Source of the DNA: an uncultured Phascolarctobacterium sp.
GTDB lineage: Bacteria; Bacillota; Negativicutes; Acidaminococcales; Acidaminococcaceae
Assembly: GCA_900552005.1 (NCBI GenBank)
Contig: URXU01000008.1
Span: forward strand, 1 to 64,000
Direction: 5' to 3'
Length of the DNA stretch: 64,000 nt
How positions within the stretch are numbered: the stretch's first letter is position 1; every line of letters starts with the position of its first letter. The translations under genes were made by a program, and so were the position numbers. The notes under the pieces were generated by a model. It did no database searches. It saw nothing but the letters and a program-made list of their open reading frames with translations, and was not told where the DNA came from. Positions 34,215 through 44,066 of this stretch are shown piece after piece.

Positions 34215-35268
34215 CGAAAACTCCGCCTTTCATGACGGTTTTCTGAGTGCCGGGAACAACATGACCCAGTTCGTAGAAAACTTCTCCGGCTGCACGCAGA
34301 TGTTCACGAACAGCGTCAGCTTCATCAGCACCTACAACCAATACCATGCCTACGCCCATATTGAAAGTGCGGTACATTTCTTTCCAGGGAACATTACCCC
34401 ATTCCTGCAGTTTTTTGAATACCACAGGTACTTCCCATGCTTCCGCATTAATTTCTGCATCACAATCAGCCGGCAGAATACGAGGAATATTATCATAAAA
34501 GCCGCCGCCAGTAATATGCACCATACCGTGCAAATCAAATTTTTCAATTAACGGCAGGCAGGTTTTGGGATAAAGTCTGGTAGGAGTAAGCAATTTTTCT
34601 CCTAAGGTACAGCCAAATTCCTCAATTTGAGTATCCATATTAAAGCCCATAGCTTCAAAGCAGATTTTGCGTACCAGAGAAAAACCATTGGAATGAACAC
34701 CGCTGGAAGGCAGGCCCAATAAAACATCACCGGGCTGTACTTTTTCACCGGTAATCATTTTGCTGCGGTCTACTACGCCTACGCAAAAGCCGGCAATATC
34801 ATATTCATTTTTTGCATAAAATCCGGCCATCTCGGCAGTTTCGCCGCCAATTAAAGCGCAGCCTGATTCTTTGCAGGCATCGGCAACGCCTTTAACAATA
34901 TTGGCAACTTTTTGGGAGTCAACTTTATCTACAGCAATATAATCCAGGAAAAACAGAGGTTCAGCGCCCTGTACCAGAATATCATTAACACACATTGCCA
35001 CGGCATCCTGGCCAATAGTATCGTGTTTATCAGCCATAAAAGCCAGTTTCAATTTTGTACCCACACCGTCAGTACCGGAAACCAGTACGGGTTCCTTATA
35101 CTTGCCGGCGTTAAGAGCAAACAGGCCGCCAAAGCCGCCTAAGTCACCAATTACTTCAGGACGATAAGTTGCGCGTACGCTGTCTTTCATCAGTTCAACA
35201 GCTTTATTGCCGGCATCAATATCCACACCGGCATCAGCATAGGTAAATTGTTTCTTTTCTTCGCTCAT
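34207..35268 (-). CDS. purM: Phosphoribosylformylglycinamidine cyclo-ligase (AIR synthetase)
   Basis: The 353-residue enzyme closes the imidazole ring to give AIR. Visible are YADAGVDIDAGN, VSGTDGVGTKLKLA, DTIGQDAVAMCVND, GGETAEMAGFY and HSNGFSLVRK. An AGGAGG site precedes the ATG, 12 bases after purF. Confidence 0.97.
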   Translation of the reverse strand: MSEEKKQFTYADAGVDIDAGNKAVELMKDSVRATYRPEVIGDLGGFGGLFALNAGKYKEPVLVSGTDGVGTKLKLAFMADKHDTIGQDAVAMCVNDILVQGAEPLFFLDYIAVDKVDSQKVANIVKGVADACKESGCALIGGETAEMAGFYAKNEYDIAGFCVGVVDRSKMITGEKVQPGDVLLGLPSSGVHSNGFSLVRKICFEAMGFNMDTQIEEFGCTLGEKLLTPTRLYPKTCLPLIEKFDLHGMVHITGGGFYDNIPRILPADCDAEINAEAWEVPVVFKKLQEWGNVPWKEMYRTFNMGVGMVLVVGADEADAVREHLRAAGEVFYELGHVVPGTQKTVMKGGVFGE

Positions 35269-35280
35269 GACTGCCTCCTG

Positions 35281-36711
35281 TTATTCCGCTCTGTTTTCAG
35301 GTTCCTGACTGATTACGCTGTCAGCACCGTCAGGATATTTGGCATTAAAGCACGCGCAGCACAGGCCTTCTGGCTCAATGGCGCTGATAGCGCGTTTCAT
35401 GCCTTCCATAGATATATAATGCAGACTGTCAGCACCGATGTATTTGCAGATTTCTGCTTCAGTACAACGGGCAGCAATCAATTCCTTACGTTCAGAAGTA
35501 TCAATACCATAATAGCAGGAATCAGTTACCGGCGGAGAAGTAATGCATACATGCACTTCTCTTGCCCCTGCTTCTTTCAGCAGTTTGACAATCTTAACGC
35601 TGGTAGTGCCACGTACAATGGAGTCATCTACCATTACTACTGATTTTCCGGCTACTACACTGCGTACGGGGTTTAATTTAAGACGTACGGCGTTTTGTCT
35701 CTGTTTTTGTGTAGGCTGAATAAAGGTGCGTCCCACATAACGATTTTTGGTCAAGCCTTCCATAAAGGGAATGCCTGCTTCCAGCGCATAGCCTACAGCA
35801 GCCGGGGTGCCGGAATCCGGAACGGAAATTACGATATCCGGGTTAATGTCTTTCGTTTCCTTCGCCAGCTCACGGCCCATCTGAATACGGGCACCATAAA
35901 CATCCTGTTTGTCGATAATGCTGTCATTGCGGGCAAAATATACATATTCAAATACGCAGTGCGCAGTATGTGCCGGCATCTTATCAGCCCACATAATGCT
36001 TTTCGGTTCTTCAGTATCACTGTCGATAATCAGCATTTCGCCGGGTTTGACGTCACGAATCATTTCTGCACCGACCAGATCAAAGGCGCAGGACTCGGAA
36101 GCCACACACCAGCCGTCATTCATTCTGCCCAGGCACAGGGGACGGAAACCATACGGGTCGCGTACGGCAATAATCTTATCGTCAGTCATAATCAGGATGG
36201 CATACGCACCCTGAATCTGGTTTACAGCTTCCGCAACACGTTCTTCAATGGTTGCTTTGCGGCTGCGGGCTAAAAGACTTAAAACAACTTCCGTATCAAC
36301 AGTAGTCTGAAAAATGGCGCCTTCCTGAGCCAGCTGTTCACGTAATTTACCGGCATTAGTCAGATTACCATTATGGCTCAAGGCCAGATTGCCGCCGTCA
36401 AAATAAACTTTCAGAGGCTGAATATTATAAGCCATGCTGGCACCGGTAGTGGAATAACGCACATGACCAATAGCCATATGACCCTGCAGTTCAGCAACAC
36501 CGTCTTTATATACGTCTGCTACCAGACCCATTCCTTTTTTAATCTGCATGGTACGGCCGTCAGCCACCACAATACCGGTACTTTCCTGACCGCGATGCTG
36601 CAGAGCATAAAGTCCCCAATAAGTATTTAAAGCAACATCTTCAGTATGACTGTAAATACCGAATACGCCGCATTCTTCATGCAGCTTGTCATCTTGAAAA
36701 AATTTTTCCAC
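35281..36711 (-). CDS. purF: Amidophosphoribosyltransferase
   Basis: This enzyme moves glutamine amide nitrogen to PRPP, the first step of purine synthesis. The 476-residue protein is the Bacillus-type form: a 13-residue propeptide, then the nucleophile Cys14 in EECGVFGIYSH, the PRPP loop VMVDDSIVRGTT, and a late CCACFNAKYPDG that supplies Fe-S cysteines. The start is a GTG at 36711 with AAAGGAG seven bases upstream; an ATG at 36744 would overlap purE and has no site. Confidence 0.96.
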   Translation of the reverse strand: MEKFFQDDKLHEECGVFGIYSHTEDVALNTYWGLYALQHRGQESTGIVVADGRTMQIKKGMGLVADVYKDGVAELQGHMAIGHVRYSTTGASMAYNIQPLKVYFDGGNLALSHNGNLTNAGKLREQLAQEGAIFQTTVDTEVVLSLLARSRKATIEERVAEAVNQIQGAYAILIMTDDKIIAVRDPYGFRPLCLGRMNDGWCVASESCAFDLVGAEMIRDVKPGEMLIIDSDTEEPKSIMWADKMPAHTAHCVFEYVYFARNDSIIDKQDVYGARIQMGRELAKETKDINPDIVISVPDSGTPAAVGYALEAGIPFMEGLTKNRYVGRTFIQPTQKQRQNAVRLKLNPVRSVVAGKSVVMVDDSIVRGTTSVKIVKLLKEAGAREVHVCITSPPVTDSCYYGIDTSERKELIAARCTEAEICKYIGADSLHYISMEGMKRAISAIEPEGLCCACFNAKYPDGADSVISQEPENRAE

Positions 36712-36727
36712 AGTAGCTCTCCTTTGT

Positions 36728-37225
36728 TTATTTACTTTCAGCACGAAGTTTAGCCAGCTTTTCGCCTTTAGCCTTTACTTCTTCCTGCATCTGTACTCTG
36801 TGAGCAGCTAGTTTTTCTACCAGTTCCGGATATTTTACCGCCAGAATTTGCACCGCAAACAAAGCTGCATTTTTCGCACCGTTAATAGCCATGGTAGCGA
36901 CAGGGATACCGGAAGGCATCTGTACAAAGCTCAGCAGGGCATCCATACCATTCAGAGGCGTTGCATTAATGGGAATACCTATTACCGGAACAGTGGTATA
37001 TGCTGCAATAACGCCGCCAAGATGCGCAGCTGCACCGGCTGCGGCAATAATAACTTCTACCCCGCGCTCACGTGCGCCGGCTGCGAATTCATGCACCACA
37101 TCCGGAGTACGATGAGCAGAAGCAACTACAACTTCTACCTCTACGCCAAATTCCTTTAATGTTTTTTCAGCTGGTTCCAAAATAGGCCAGTCAGAATTGC
37201 TGCCCATAATGATTGCAACTTTCAT
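36728..37225 (-). CDS. purE: N5-carboxyaminoimidazole ribonucleotide mutase (class I PurE)
   Basis: The 165-residue enzyme converts N5-CAIR to CAIR. It has MGSNSDWP, SAHRTPD and AAAHLGGVIAAYTTVPVIGIP, the class I pattern. PurK, which should accompany it, is not in this window. It is the first gene of the purine operon, with a GGGAGG site, behind a roughly 120-base leader that carries an attenuator-like hairpin. Confidence 0.96.
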   Translation of the reverse strand: MKVAIIMGSNSDWPILEPAEKTLKEFGVEVEVVVASAHRTPDVVHEFAAGARERGVEVIIAAAGAAAHLGGVIAAYTTVPVIGIPINATPLNGMDALLSFVQMPSGIPVATMAINGAKNAALFAVQILAVKYPELVEKLAAHRVQMQEEVKAKGEKLAKLRAESK

Positions 37226-37256
37226 TTAAACTACCTCCCTTGATAACTATGCGTCT

Positions 37257-37321
37257 AAAAAACAAAGCCCAAGTAAATTTATTAACATGCAAAACAGTAA
37301 ATAAACATCTATCTCGGGCTT
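37257..37321 (-). terminator. Attenuator-like hairpin in the purE leader
   Basis: On the minus strand AAGCCCGAG and CTTGGGCTT pair over nine positions (one G-T) around a 39-base loop, in which TTTATT/AATAAA can pair further; TGTTTTTT follows. It lies between the purE promoter and ribosome site, so readthrough must be controlled or partial. Confidence 0.6.
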
Positions 37322-37356
37322 CAATATAATCAGAAATAATAATATGATACACTTTA

Positions 37357-37385
37357 ATTTTACCAATAGCAGGCCGCAGTGTCAA
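37357..37385 (-). promoter_or_regulatory. Promoter of the purine operon
   Basis: TTGACA (37380-37385), a 17-base spacer and TAAAAT (37357-37362) on the minus strand. A PurBox-like TATCCGAACGTT (CCGAAC at 37423-37428) lies about 38 bases further upstream, and a weak inverse copy, AAAGTTCACAATT, lies just before the -35. Confidence 0.7.
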
Positions 37386-37443
37386 ATAAATTGTGAACTT
37401 TTTAACACTTTTGCTAAAAAACGTTCGGATAACAGCAGAAAAT

Positions 37444-37475
37444 AAAAAACCTGCCTGTCCAAAAGACAGGCAGGT
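37444..37475 (-). terminator. Terminator after clpB
   Basis: ACCTGCCTGTC and GACAGGCAGGT form an 11-bp stem followed by six T on the minus strand. Confidence 0.94.
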
Positions 37476-37479
37476 CACA

Positions 37480-40020
37480 TTATTTAACTTTTACATCAAC
37501 CTGATCATTGTTCATAAAGACTTCCACATTTTCACCGTTTTTAATTTCACCAGCTACAATCTTGCGTCCCAGAACATTTTCTACAGTATGAACAATCAAA
37601 CGTTTTAAAGGTCTTGCGCCAAAGGCAGGATCAAAACCAGCCTCAGCCAAATGCGCAACTGCCTCGTCAGTAGCCGTAAGCTTGATTTCCAATTGCTTGG
37701 TCAGGCGATCGGAAAGTTCGTGCAATACCAGTTTGACAATATCCTTAATCTGTTCAGCCTGCAGAGGTTTGAAGACTACAATATCGTCAACCCTGTTAAG
37801 AAATTCCGGACGGAAGAAGCCCATCAGCATTTTCTGAATTTCTTCTCTGTCCATGCTGCCCTGATGTTTCATAATTTCGCTGCTGCCCAGATTGCTGGTC
37901 ATAATAATCAAGGTATTTTTAAAGTCAACGCTGCGTCCCTGACCATCAGTCAGACGTCCGTCATCCAATACCTGCAGCAATACATTGAAAACATCGGCAT
38001 GAGCTTTTTCAATTTCATCAAGCAAAATAACGCTGTACGGATGACGGCGTACGGCTTCCGTCAGCTGGCCGCCTTCATCATAGCCGACATATCCTGGAGG
38101 TGCGCCAATCAAACGGGATACGGTATGCTTTTCCATGTATTCGCTCATATCGATACGCACCATATTGCGTTCATCATCAAACAATACTTCAGCCAGAGTT
38201 TTGGCCAATTCCGTCTTGCCGACACCGGTAGGTCCGAGGAAGATAAATGAACCGATTGGACGGTTGGGGTCCTTGATGCCCGCACGGGCACGGATAACTG
38301 CTTCACTGACAGCTTTAACGGCTTCATCCTGCCCAATAACACGCTGATGCAGGATTTCTTCCAGATGAATGAGTTTTTCACGTTCACCGCTGCCCAATCT
38401 GGAAACAGGAATGCCGGTCCAGGTGCTGACAACCTTGGCAATATCTTCTTCGTCCACTTCTTCTTTTAAAAGAACATTTTCATTGCCGTTTTTATCTTTT
38501 GCGGACAGCTCAGCCAGTTCTTTCTGCAAAGCCGGCAAACGGCCATATTTTAACTCGGCCAATTTGTTCAGATCATAACTGCGTTCAGCTTGCTCCATCT
38601 GCTGCTTAACCGCATCGATTTCCTTTTTAACTTCTCTTACACGGGCAATAGAAGCTTTTTCAGCATCCCAACGTTTAACAAGCTCATCATTTTCCTTGCG
38701 CAGTTTGGCCAGTTCTTCCTCAATTTTTGCCAGACGTTCTTTAGACTGGTCATCGTCTTCTTTGCTTAATGCCTGAGCTTCAATTTCCAGCTGCAGAATG
38801 CGGCGCTTGCTTTCATCAAGCTCCGTGGGCAGAGAGTCTATCTCCGTACGCAGCCGGGCAGCAGCTTCATCAACCAGATCGATAGCCTTGTCAGGCAAAA
38901 ATCTGTCATTAATATAACGATTGGACAGTACGGCCGCAGCAACCAGCGCGGCATCTTTAATACGTACGCCATGATGCACTTCATAGCGTTCACGCAGACC
39001 GCGCAGAATGGAAATAGTATCTTCTACATTCGGCTGTTTAACCATTACCGGCTGAAAACGACGTTCCAGGGCACTGTCTTTTTCAATATATTTGCGGTAC
39101 TCATTAAGAGTAGTAGCGCCAATGCAGCGCAATTCTCCTCTGGCCAGCATCGGTTTCAGAATATTGCCGGCATCCATAGCGCCTTCGGCGGCACCGGCAC
39201 CAACTACCGTATGCAGTTCATCAATGAACATAATAATTTGTCCGGCACTGTCTGAAACAGCTTTCAGTACTTTTTTCAAACGCTCTTCAAATTCACCGCG
39301 GAATTTGGCGCCGGCAACCAAGGCTGCCAGATCAAGAGCATATAAAGTTTTGTTTTTCAGACTTTCAGGTACATCTCCGGCCACAATACGGCGTGCCAAG
39401 CCTTCAACAATAGCCGTTTTGCCGACACCTGGTTCACCAATAAGGACAGGATTGTTTTTCTTTCTGCGGGACAGAATCTCTACTACACGGCGTATTTCCT
39501 CATCACGGCCAATTACAGGATCCAATTTACCGGCTTTGGCTTTGGCAGTTAAATCCTGACCGTATTTTTCCAAAGTTTTTTTGGTTTCGTCATCAGCTGC
39601 GCTGTTTTGATACTGCATATAGGCAGCCTCAGCTTTTTTGCGGTCAATACCGTATTTTCTGAACAGGGAAACAACCTCGCTGTCGCCGTCACTGATAATC
39701 GTGGCTACCAAACTGCCGATGGTAATTTCTCCCTTACCCTGCTGCAGCATGGCCATTACGCGGGCAAAACCAGTACCCATCATTAGCTGACGGTCCTGAC
39801 CTTTGACACCAGGAATCTTGCTTACCAGAGCTTTGGCATCTCTGGTAAAATCATCAATATTAACATTCAGGCTTTGCAGCAAAAATTTAAAGAAACCGTC
39901 ACTGCCACATAAAGCAGCTACTACATGAGCCGTAGTAAGCTCTTGATGGTAATTCATGACAGCCTGCTGCTGAGCAGCTTCTAAAATGGATTTTACTTCT
40001 TCACTGTAGCGTTCTTCCAT
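37480..40020 (-). CDS. clpB: ClpB disaggregase
   Basis: The 846-residue AAA+ chaperone pulls apart protein aggregates with DnaK. It has an N-terminal Clp repeat domain (1-145), the first ATPase (GEPGVGKT, about 200-207), the coiled-coil M domain (about 400-520, rich in Lys/Glu) that separates ClpB from ClpC/A, and the second ATPase (GPTGVGKT, then [15 protein letters not shown]). Its length is near the usual 857. An AGGAGG site precedes the ATG, and the promoter carries a CtsR-like direct repeat. Confidence 0.97.
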   Translation of the reverse strand: MEERYSEEVKSILEAAQQQAVMNYHQELTTAHVVAALCGSDGFFKFLLQSLNVNIDDFTRDAKALVSKIPGVKGQDRQLMMGTGFARVMAMLQQGKGEITIGSLVATIISDGDSEVVSLFRKYGIDRKKAEAAYMQYQNSAADDETKKTLEKYGQDLTAKAKAGKLDPVIGRDEEIRRVVEILSRRKKNNPVLIGEPGVGKTAIVEGLARRIVAGDVPESLKNKTLYALDLAALVAGAKFRGEFEERLKKVLKAVSDSAGQIIMFIDELHTVVGAGAAEGAMDAGNILKPMLARGELRCIGATTLNEYRKYIEKDSALERRFQPVMVKQPNVEDTISILRGLRERYEVHHGVRIKDAALVAAAVLSNRYINDRFLPDKAIDLVDEAAARLRTEIDSLPTELDESKRRILQLEIEAQALSKEDDDQSKERLAKIEEELAKLRKENDELVKRWDAEKASIARVREVKKEIDAVKQQMEQAERSYDLNKLAELKYGRLPALQKELAELSAKDKNGNENVLLKEEVDEEDIAKVVSTWTGIPVSRLGSGEREKLIHLEEILHQRVIGQDEAVKAVSEAVIRARAGIKDPNRPIGSFIFLGPTGVGKTELAKTLAEVLFDDERNMVRIDMSEYMEKHTVSRLIGAPPGYVGYDEGGQLTEAVRRHPYSVILLDEIEKAHADVFNVLLQVLDDGRLTDGQGRSVDFKNTLIIMTSNLGSSEIMKHQGSMDREEIQKMLMGFFRPEFLNRVDDIVVFKPLQAEQIKDIVKLVLHELSDRLTKQLEIKLTATDEAVAHLAEAGFDPAFGARPLKRLIVHTVENVLGRKIVAGEIKNGENVEVFMNNDQVDVKVK

Positions 40021-40120
40021 TATCGCTACACCTCCTCTATCTAAAGGTTATTAAAATAAAACTTGTTTATCTTAATTATCACACTTACCGGAAATCCCTT
40101 AGCGGTATTCCGCAAGTCTT

Positions 40121-40149
40121 ATTATATCAGTAAAAGTCAAAAAGTCAAA
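40121..40149 (-). promoter_or_regulatory. clpB promoter with direct repeat over the -35 box
   Basis: On the minus strand TTGACT (40143-40148), 16 bases and TATAAT (40121-40126). AGTCAAA occurs twice on the plus strand (40135-40141 and 40143-40149), covering the -35. This resembles the RGTCAAA heptads of CtsR but with a 1-base rather than 3-base gap. Confidence 0.55.
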
Positions 40150-40277
40150 TATTTTTATTTGATTTTTACAGGAATTTTTCCTTCTTCCATTGACAACACT
40201 TAACAATTGTGCAAAAATGTAGCTATTCTTTTGCTTTTGTTAGCACTTTGTATTTTTTGTTTAAGGAAGGTTTAAGT

Positions 40278-40640
40278 ATGTCACCACAATCGTTACTGCG
40301 AGGATTCGCCATTTTGCTTTTCCTGCAATGGATCAGCACACTTATTATTTCTTTTCTGCAGATTCCTTTTCCGCCCTCACTGCTGGGCATGCTGCTGCTT
40401 ACGCTTCTTTTGGGTACCGGTACTATCCGAGTAGCTACCATTGAAGATATCTGCACTTTATTAATTGAAAAAATGGGTATGTTATTTCTGCCGGCCGGCG
40501 TCAGCATGATTCTTTATCTTGATGTTATTGAGGCTGAATTTTCCGCAATTGCTCTGACCATTATTATCAGCAGTTTTGCGGTACTGGTAGTTACTGCCTT
40601 TTTTCTGGAAATAGTCCTTAAAAAAGGAGGTAAAGCTTAA
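40278..40640 (+). CDS. LrgA/CidA holin-like protein
   Basis: The 120-residue protein has four hydrophobic segments and the FPPSLLGMLLL motif of the CidA/LrgA family. In Firmicutes these proteins are linked to murein-hydrolase control, overflow metabolite export and cell lysis. The ATG at 40278 has AAGGAAGG upstream. Its stop overlaps the lrgB-like ATG by one base (TAATG). It lies divergent to clpB. Confidence 0.88.
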   Translation: MSPQSLLRGFAILLFLQWISTLIISFLQIPFPPSLLGMLLLTLLLGTGTIRVATIEDICTLLIEKMGMLFLPAGVSMILYLDVIEAEFSAIALTIIISSFAVLVVTAFFLEIVLKKGGKA

Positions 40641-41353
40641 TGTTTCCTGATTTATTGCTTAATTCGCCGCTTTTTGGTATTGGTCTTACCATCATCATCT
40701 ACTGTGCCTGTGAAATAATTGTTGAACGTCTGGAACTGGATATCATTCCGCCGTTTGTTCTGGCCTGCCCGATTATTATTGCCATTTTGCTGCTTAATCC
40801 GCAAATTAAATATGAACAGTATGCCTCCGGCGGCAGCCTGGTTAATTTTCTTCTGGGACCTGCAACCATAGCCCTGGCACTGCCGCTGATTCGTAACCGC
40901 AAAATAATCAAACGTCATGCCGGTATTATTCTCGGCGGTATTACCATTGCCACACTGACAGCAATTTTCTCCATTTATATCTGCGGTAAAGTTTTTGGCA
41001 CCAGTGAAGAAGTTCTGCTTTCTCTGCTGCCTAAATCCGTTACAACGCCTATCGCCATCGAAATTTCCAATACAATCGGCGGTATCGCTCCTTTAACAGC
41101 GGCTGCCGTTATCTTTACCGGTATGATCGGCGCTACCTTCAATCATAAGATTCTCAGTCTTTTCGGCATTAAAAATGATCTGGCGGCCGGCCTGGCCATC
41201 GGTGCTTCCAGTCACGGTCTGGGCACCAGCGTCTGCTCCCGTGTCAGTCCAGTACAGCTTGCAATCGGCGGCGTAGCTATTGCCCTGACAGGTATTGCTA
41301 CCTCTATTCTGGTACCTTTGCTGCTCCCGGTATTGAAAAGCATCTTTGGCTGA
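40640..41353 (+). CDS. LrgB/CidB family membrane protein
   Basis: The 237-residue protein has about seven hydrophobic segments and the LrgB hallmarks FLLGPATIALALPL, LLPKSVTTPIAIE and ASSHGLGTS. LrgB acts with LrgA; members of the family have been linked to pyruvate or glycolate transport as well as to lysis control. Translation is coupled to the upstream gene. Confidence 0.92.
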   Translation: MFPDLLLNSPLFGIGLTIIIYCACEIIVERLELDIIPPFVLACPIIIAILLLNPQIKYEQYASGGSLVNFLLGPATIALALPLIRNRKIIKRHAGIILGGITIATLTAIFSIYICGKVFGTSEEVLLSLLPKSVTTPIAIEISNTIGGIAPLTAAAVIFTGMIGATFNHKILSLFGIKNDLAAGLAIGASSHGLGTSVCSRVSPVQLAIGGVAIALTGIATSILVPLLLPVLKSIFG

Positions 41354-41372
41354 TAATGCATCTATAAAAAGC

Positions 41373-41410
41373 AAAAAGGAAGTTGAACATTTTGTTCAGC
41401 TTCCTTTTTT
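41373..41410. terminator. Bidirectional terminator between lrgB and the metH operon
   Basis: AAAAAGGAAGTTGAACA pairs with TGTTCAGCTTCCTTTTTT, giving a long stem with A- and T-runs, usable from both strands for these convergent genes. Confidence 0.88.
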
Positions 41411-41419
41411 ATTTTTATC

Positions 41420-41680
41420 TCACAGATGCTCAATCGCACCTCTTAGTTCCGTAAAAACTACGGCTGCCTGACTGGCAGGATAAACCTGACACGGAAGTGC
41501 TTTCAAATCCTCCGGGCGCCATCCCTGTCTGGCCGCAGCCAGCTGCTGCACTGCCTCATCAAGATTTTCGGCAATAACTACAGCAATAGCATCCAGATAA
41601 AATTCACTGTTAATACAGGGTTCTTCAATCATACTGTGACTGTGATAAGTCTTATTATGACGCCAAACATATACATTCAT
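41420..41680 (-). CDS. Small unknown protein in the methionine operon
   Basis: I do not recognise this 86-residue soluble protein. It begins MNVYVWRHNKTYHSHSMIEEPCI, then has an acidic helix (VVIAENLDEAVQQLAAARQGWRPEDL) with a plausible helix-turn feel. There is no signal or membrane segment and no paired cysteine motif. A GGGAGG site precedes the ATG, 23 bases after metH, so it is translated as the last gene of that operon. Confidence 0.6.
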   Translation of the reverse strand: MNVYVWRHNKTYHSHSMIEEPCINSEFYLDAIAVVIAENLDEAVQQLAAARQGWRPEDLKALPCQVYPASQAAVVFTELRGAIEHL

Positions 41681-41703
41681 TTGCCAGCACCTCCCGCGTC
41701 TAT

Positions 41704-44064
41704 TCAGGCAAAAATCTTATTGGCATAATTTACCGCGCTTACCGCGTTGGGCGCATAACCGTCGGCGCCTATTGCTTCAGCATATTCTTCCGTCAGTACT
41801 GCACCGCCTACCAAAACCTTGCAGTCAACAGCGCTCTCACGCAGAGCCTTAATAGTCGCTTCCATCGCGCTGACCGTTGTTGTCATTAAAGCTGAAAGTC
41901 CGACAAGTTTAGCCTGATTTTCTGCTGCAGCCTGCACAATCTGCTCAGCCGGTACATCCTTGCCCAGATCAATAACCCGATAGCCGTAATTTTCCAGCAG
42001 CACCTTGACAATATTCTTACCGATATCATGAATATCACCATGTACTGTTGCTATGATAATTACTTCGCCGTTACTGCTGCTGCTTCCTCCTACGGCTTCA
42101 CGAATAACGTCAAAAGCAGCCTTGGCCGCGTCGGCGCTCATCAAGAGCTGCGGCAAAAACATGGTTTTCTTTTCAAAACCGTCACCCACGTAATCCAGCG
42201 CCGGAATCATATATTTATTGATAACATCCAACGGAGCCTCATCAGCCAAGGCAGCCTTGGCCGCTCTGCTGCTTTCTCCTGACAGCCCTTTAACAATGGC
42301 GTCATAAAGATTCATTTCATTCATTACAAACGCCGCTGTTTTCGGCGCAGCAGCATATTTTTCTACATATTGCTTGCAGCCTTCATCCAGTCCGCTTAAA
42401 GCACGATAACCGTAATATACATCCATCATTACCTTGCTCTGCGGGTTAATAATGCCGCAGGACAATCCGGCCTGCAAAGCCATGGCAAAAAAAGCGCCAT
42501 TTACGGCATCGCGCCCAGGCAGTCCAAAGGAAATATTGGAAACACCCATAACCGTTCTAATGTGACGCTGATGCAGAGCTGCAATAATCTCCAGGGCAAC
42601 TTTGGCATTTTCACTGCCGGTGCTGATGGTAAGCGCCAAAGGATCTACAATAATATCTTTCTGCGCAATACCGTAAGCCGCTGCCCGCTGAATAATTTTT
42701 TCCGCAACAGCCAGGCGTTCTGCTGCCGTTACGCCGATACCGCTGTCATCAAGCGTCAGGGCAACCAGTACGGCCCCATATTTTTTTGCCAGCGGCAGGA
42801 CTCTGGACAAACATTCTTCCTTACCGTTCACCGAGTTCAGCAGCGGGCGCCCGTTATAAAGGCGCAAAGCTTTTTCCATGGCTTCATAATTGGAAGTATC
42901 AATCTGCAAAGGCGTATCTGTAACTGCCTGCAAAGCCTGCACAGCTTTGGCTGACATAACCGGCTCATCAACTCCGGCCGCACCAACGTTCACATCAAGT
43001 ATATGGGCACCAGCATTGATTTGTTCCAAACCCAAACGGCATACATAATCAAGATCCCCCTGCTGCAGCGCTTCTTTTAAACGCGGTTTGCCCGTGGGAT
43101 TGATTCTTTCACCAATCAATACCGGCTCACGGCCAATTTCCACAACTTTGCCGTAAGATGACACGGCGGTAAATTCACACTGGCGGCTGCCTCCGGCAGG
43201 CAGCTGAGCACACCTTGCCGTCATGGCGGCAATATGCGCGGGCGTAGTACCGCAGCAGCCGCCGGCAATGCTCACACCCTGCTGAATCAGTTCCTGCATC
43301 AGTCCGGCAAATTCTTCCGGTCCTACATCAAAGCATGTTTTGCCGTCACGTTCCACCGGCAGACCGGCATTAGGATTAAACACCAGCGGCAAGCCGGTAT
43401 ATTTCTTAAGCTGCGGCAGTAATCTTAACATTTGGGCAGGACCAAGGCCACAGTTGCAGCCGATGGCATCGGCGCCCAAACCTTCCAGCATCAAGGCTGC
43501 CGCTGCCGCGTCACCGCCAGTAAGCAATTTACCGTTTTCATCAAAAGTCATGGTAACTACCACCGGCAATTCACTGTTTTCCTTAGCCGCCAGCAATGCG
43601 GCTTTGGCTTCATAAGTGTCACTCATGGTTTCGATGAGTATTAAATCTGCACCGGCAGCACAGCCGCTGCGAACAATTTCTCCGTAAATATCTACGGCTT
43701 CTTCAAAAGGCAAATCCCCATAGGGGGCCAATAACTTGCCGGTAGGGCCCAAATCCAGCGCAACAAAGGTTTTTTCCTTCTCCCCGCACGCTTCCCGTGC
43801 CAGTTTAACCGCGGCTGCCACTACATCAGCAGTCGAAATATCAGTCCCGGCAAATTTCAGTCTATTAGCTCCAAAAGTATTGGTCTTAATAATATTGGCA
43901 CCGGCAGCAAGATAAGCCTGATGCACCTCGCGAATCACAGCCGGATGACTGAAATTCCAAAGTTCCGGCAATTCACCTGGCTGCAAACCACGTGCCTGCA
44001 GCATAGTGCCCATGGCACCGTCAAAAAAAAGTAATTCTTTTCCCAGCAATTGTCTGAATTCCAT
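41704..44064 (-). CDS. metH: Cobalamin-dependent methionine synthase without activation domain
   Basis: The 786-residue protein carries three of the four MetH modules in order: homocysteine/zinc barrel (about 1-290, with GCNCGLGP and GGCCGTTPAH), methyltetrahydrofolate barrel (about 310-570, GERINPTG) and B12 cap plus Rossmann domain (about 580-786, DIHDIGKN containing the cobalt-ligand His). The AdoMet-binding reactivation domain is missing and is encoded by the gene directly upstream. The start is the ATG at 44064 with AGAGAGG. Confidence 0.95.
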   Translation of the reverse strand: MEFRQLLGKELLFFDGAMGTMLQARGLQPGELPELWNFSHPAVIREVHQAYLAAGANIIKTNTFGANRLKFAGTDISTADVVAAAVKLAREACGEKEKTFVALDLGPTGKLLAPYGDLPFEEAVDIYGEIVRSGCAAGADLILIETMSDTYEAKAALLAAKENSELPVVVTMTFDENGKLLTGGDAAAAALMLEGLGADAIGCNCGLGPAQMLRLLPQLKKYTGLPLVFNPNAGLPVERDGKTCFDVGPEEFAGLMQELIQQGVSIAGGCCGTTPAHIAAMTARCAQLPAGGSRQCEFTAVSSYGKVVEIGREPVLIGERINPTGKPRLKEALQQGDLDYVCRLGLEQINAGAHILDVNVGAAGVDEPVMSAKAVQALQAVTDTPLQIDTSNYEAMEKALRLYNGRPLLNSVNGKEECLSRVLPLAKKYGAVLVALTLDDSGIGVTAAERLAVAEKIIQRAAAYGIAQKDIIVDPLALTISTGSENAKVALEIIAALHQRHIRTVMGVSNISFGLPGRDAVNGAFFAMALQAGLSCGIINPQSKVMMDVYYGYRALSGLDEGCKQYVEKYAAAPKTAAFVMNEMNLYDAIVKGLSGESSRAAKAALADEAPLDVINKYMIPALDYVGDGFEKKTMFLPQLLMSADAAKAAFDVIREAVGGSSSSNGEVIIIATVHGDIHDIGKNIVKVLLENYGYRVIDLGKDVPAEQIVQAAAENQAKLVGLSALMTTTVSAMEATIKALRESAVDCKVLVGGAVLTEEYAEAIGADGYAPNAVSAVNYANKIFA

Positions 44065-44066
44065 TA

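Noticed and set aside
37226..37440. Guanine/adenine riboswitch before purE
   Set aside because: The conserved aptamer core is missing; a different hairpin is present and is reported separately.
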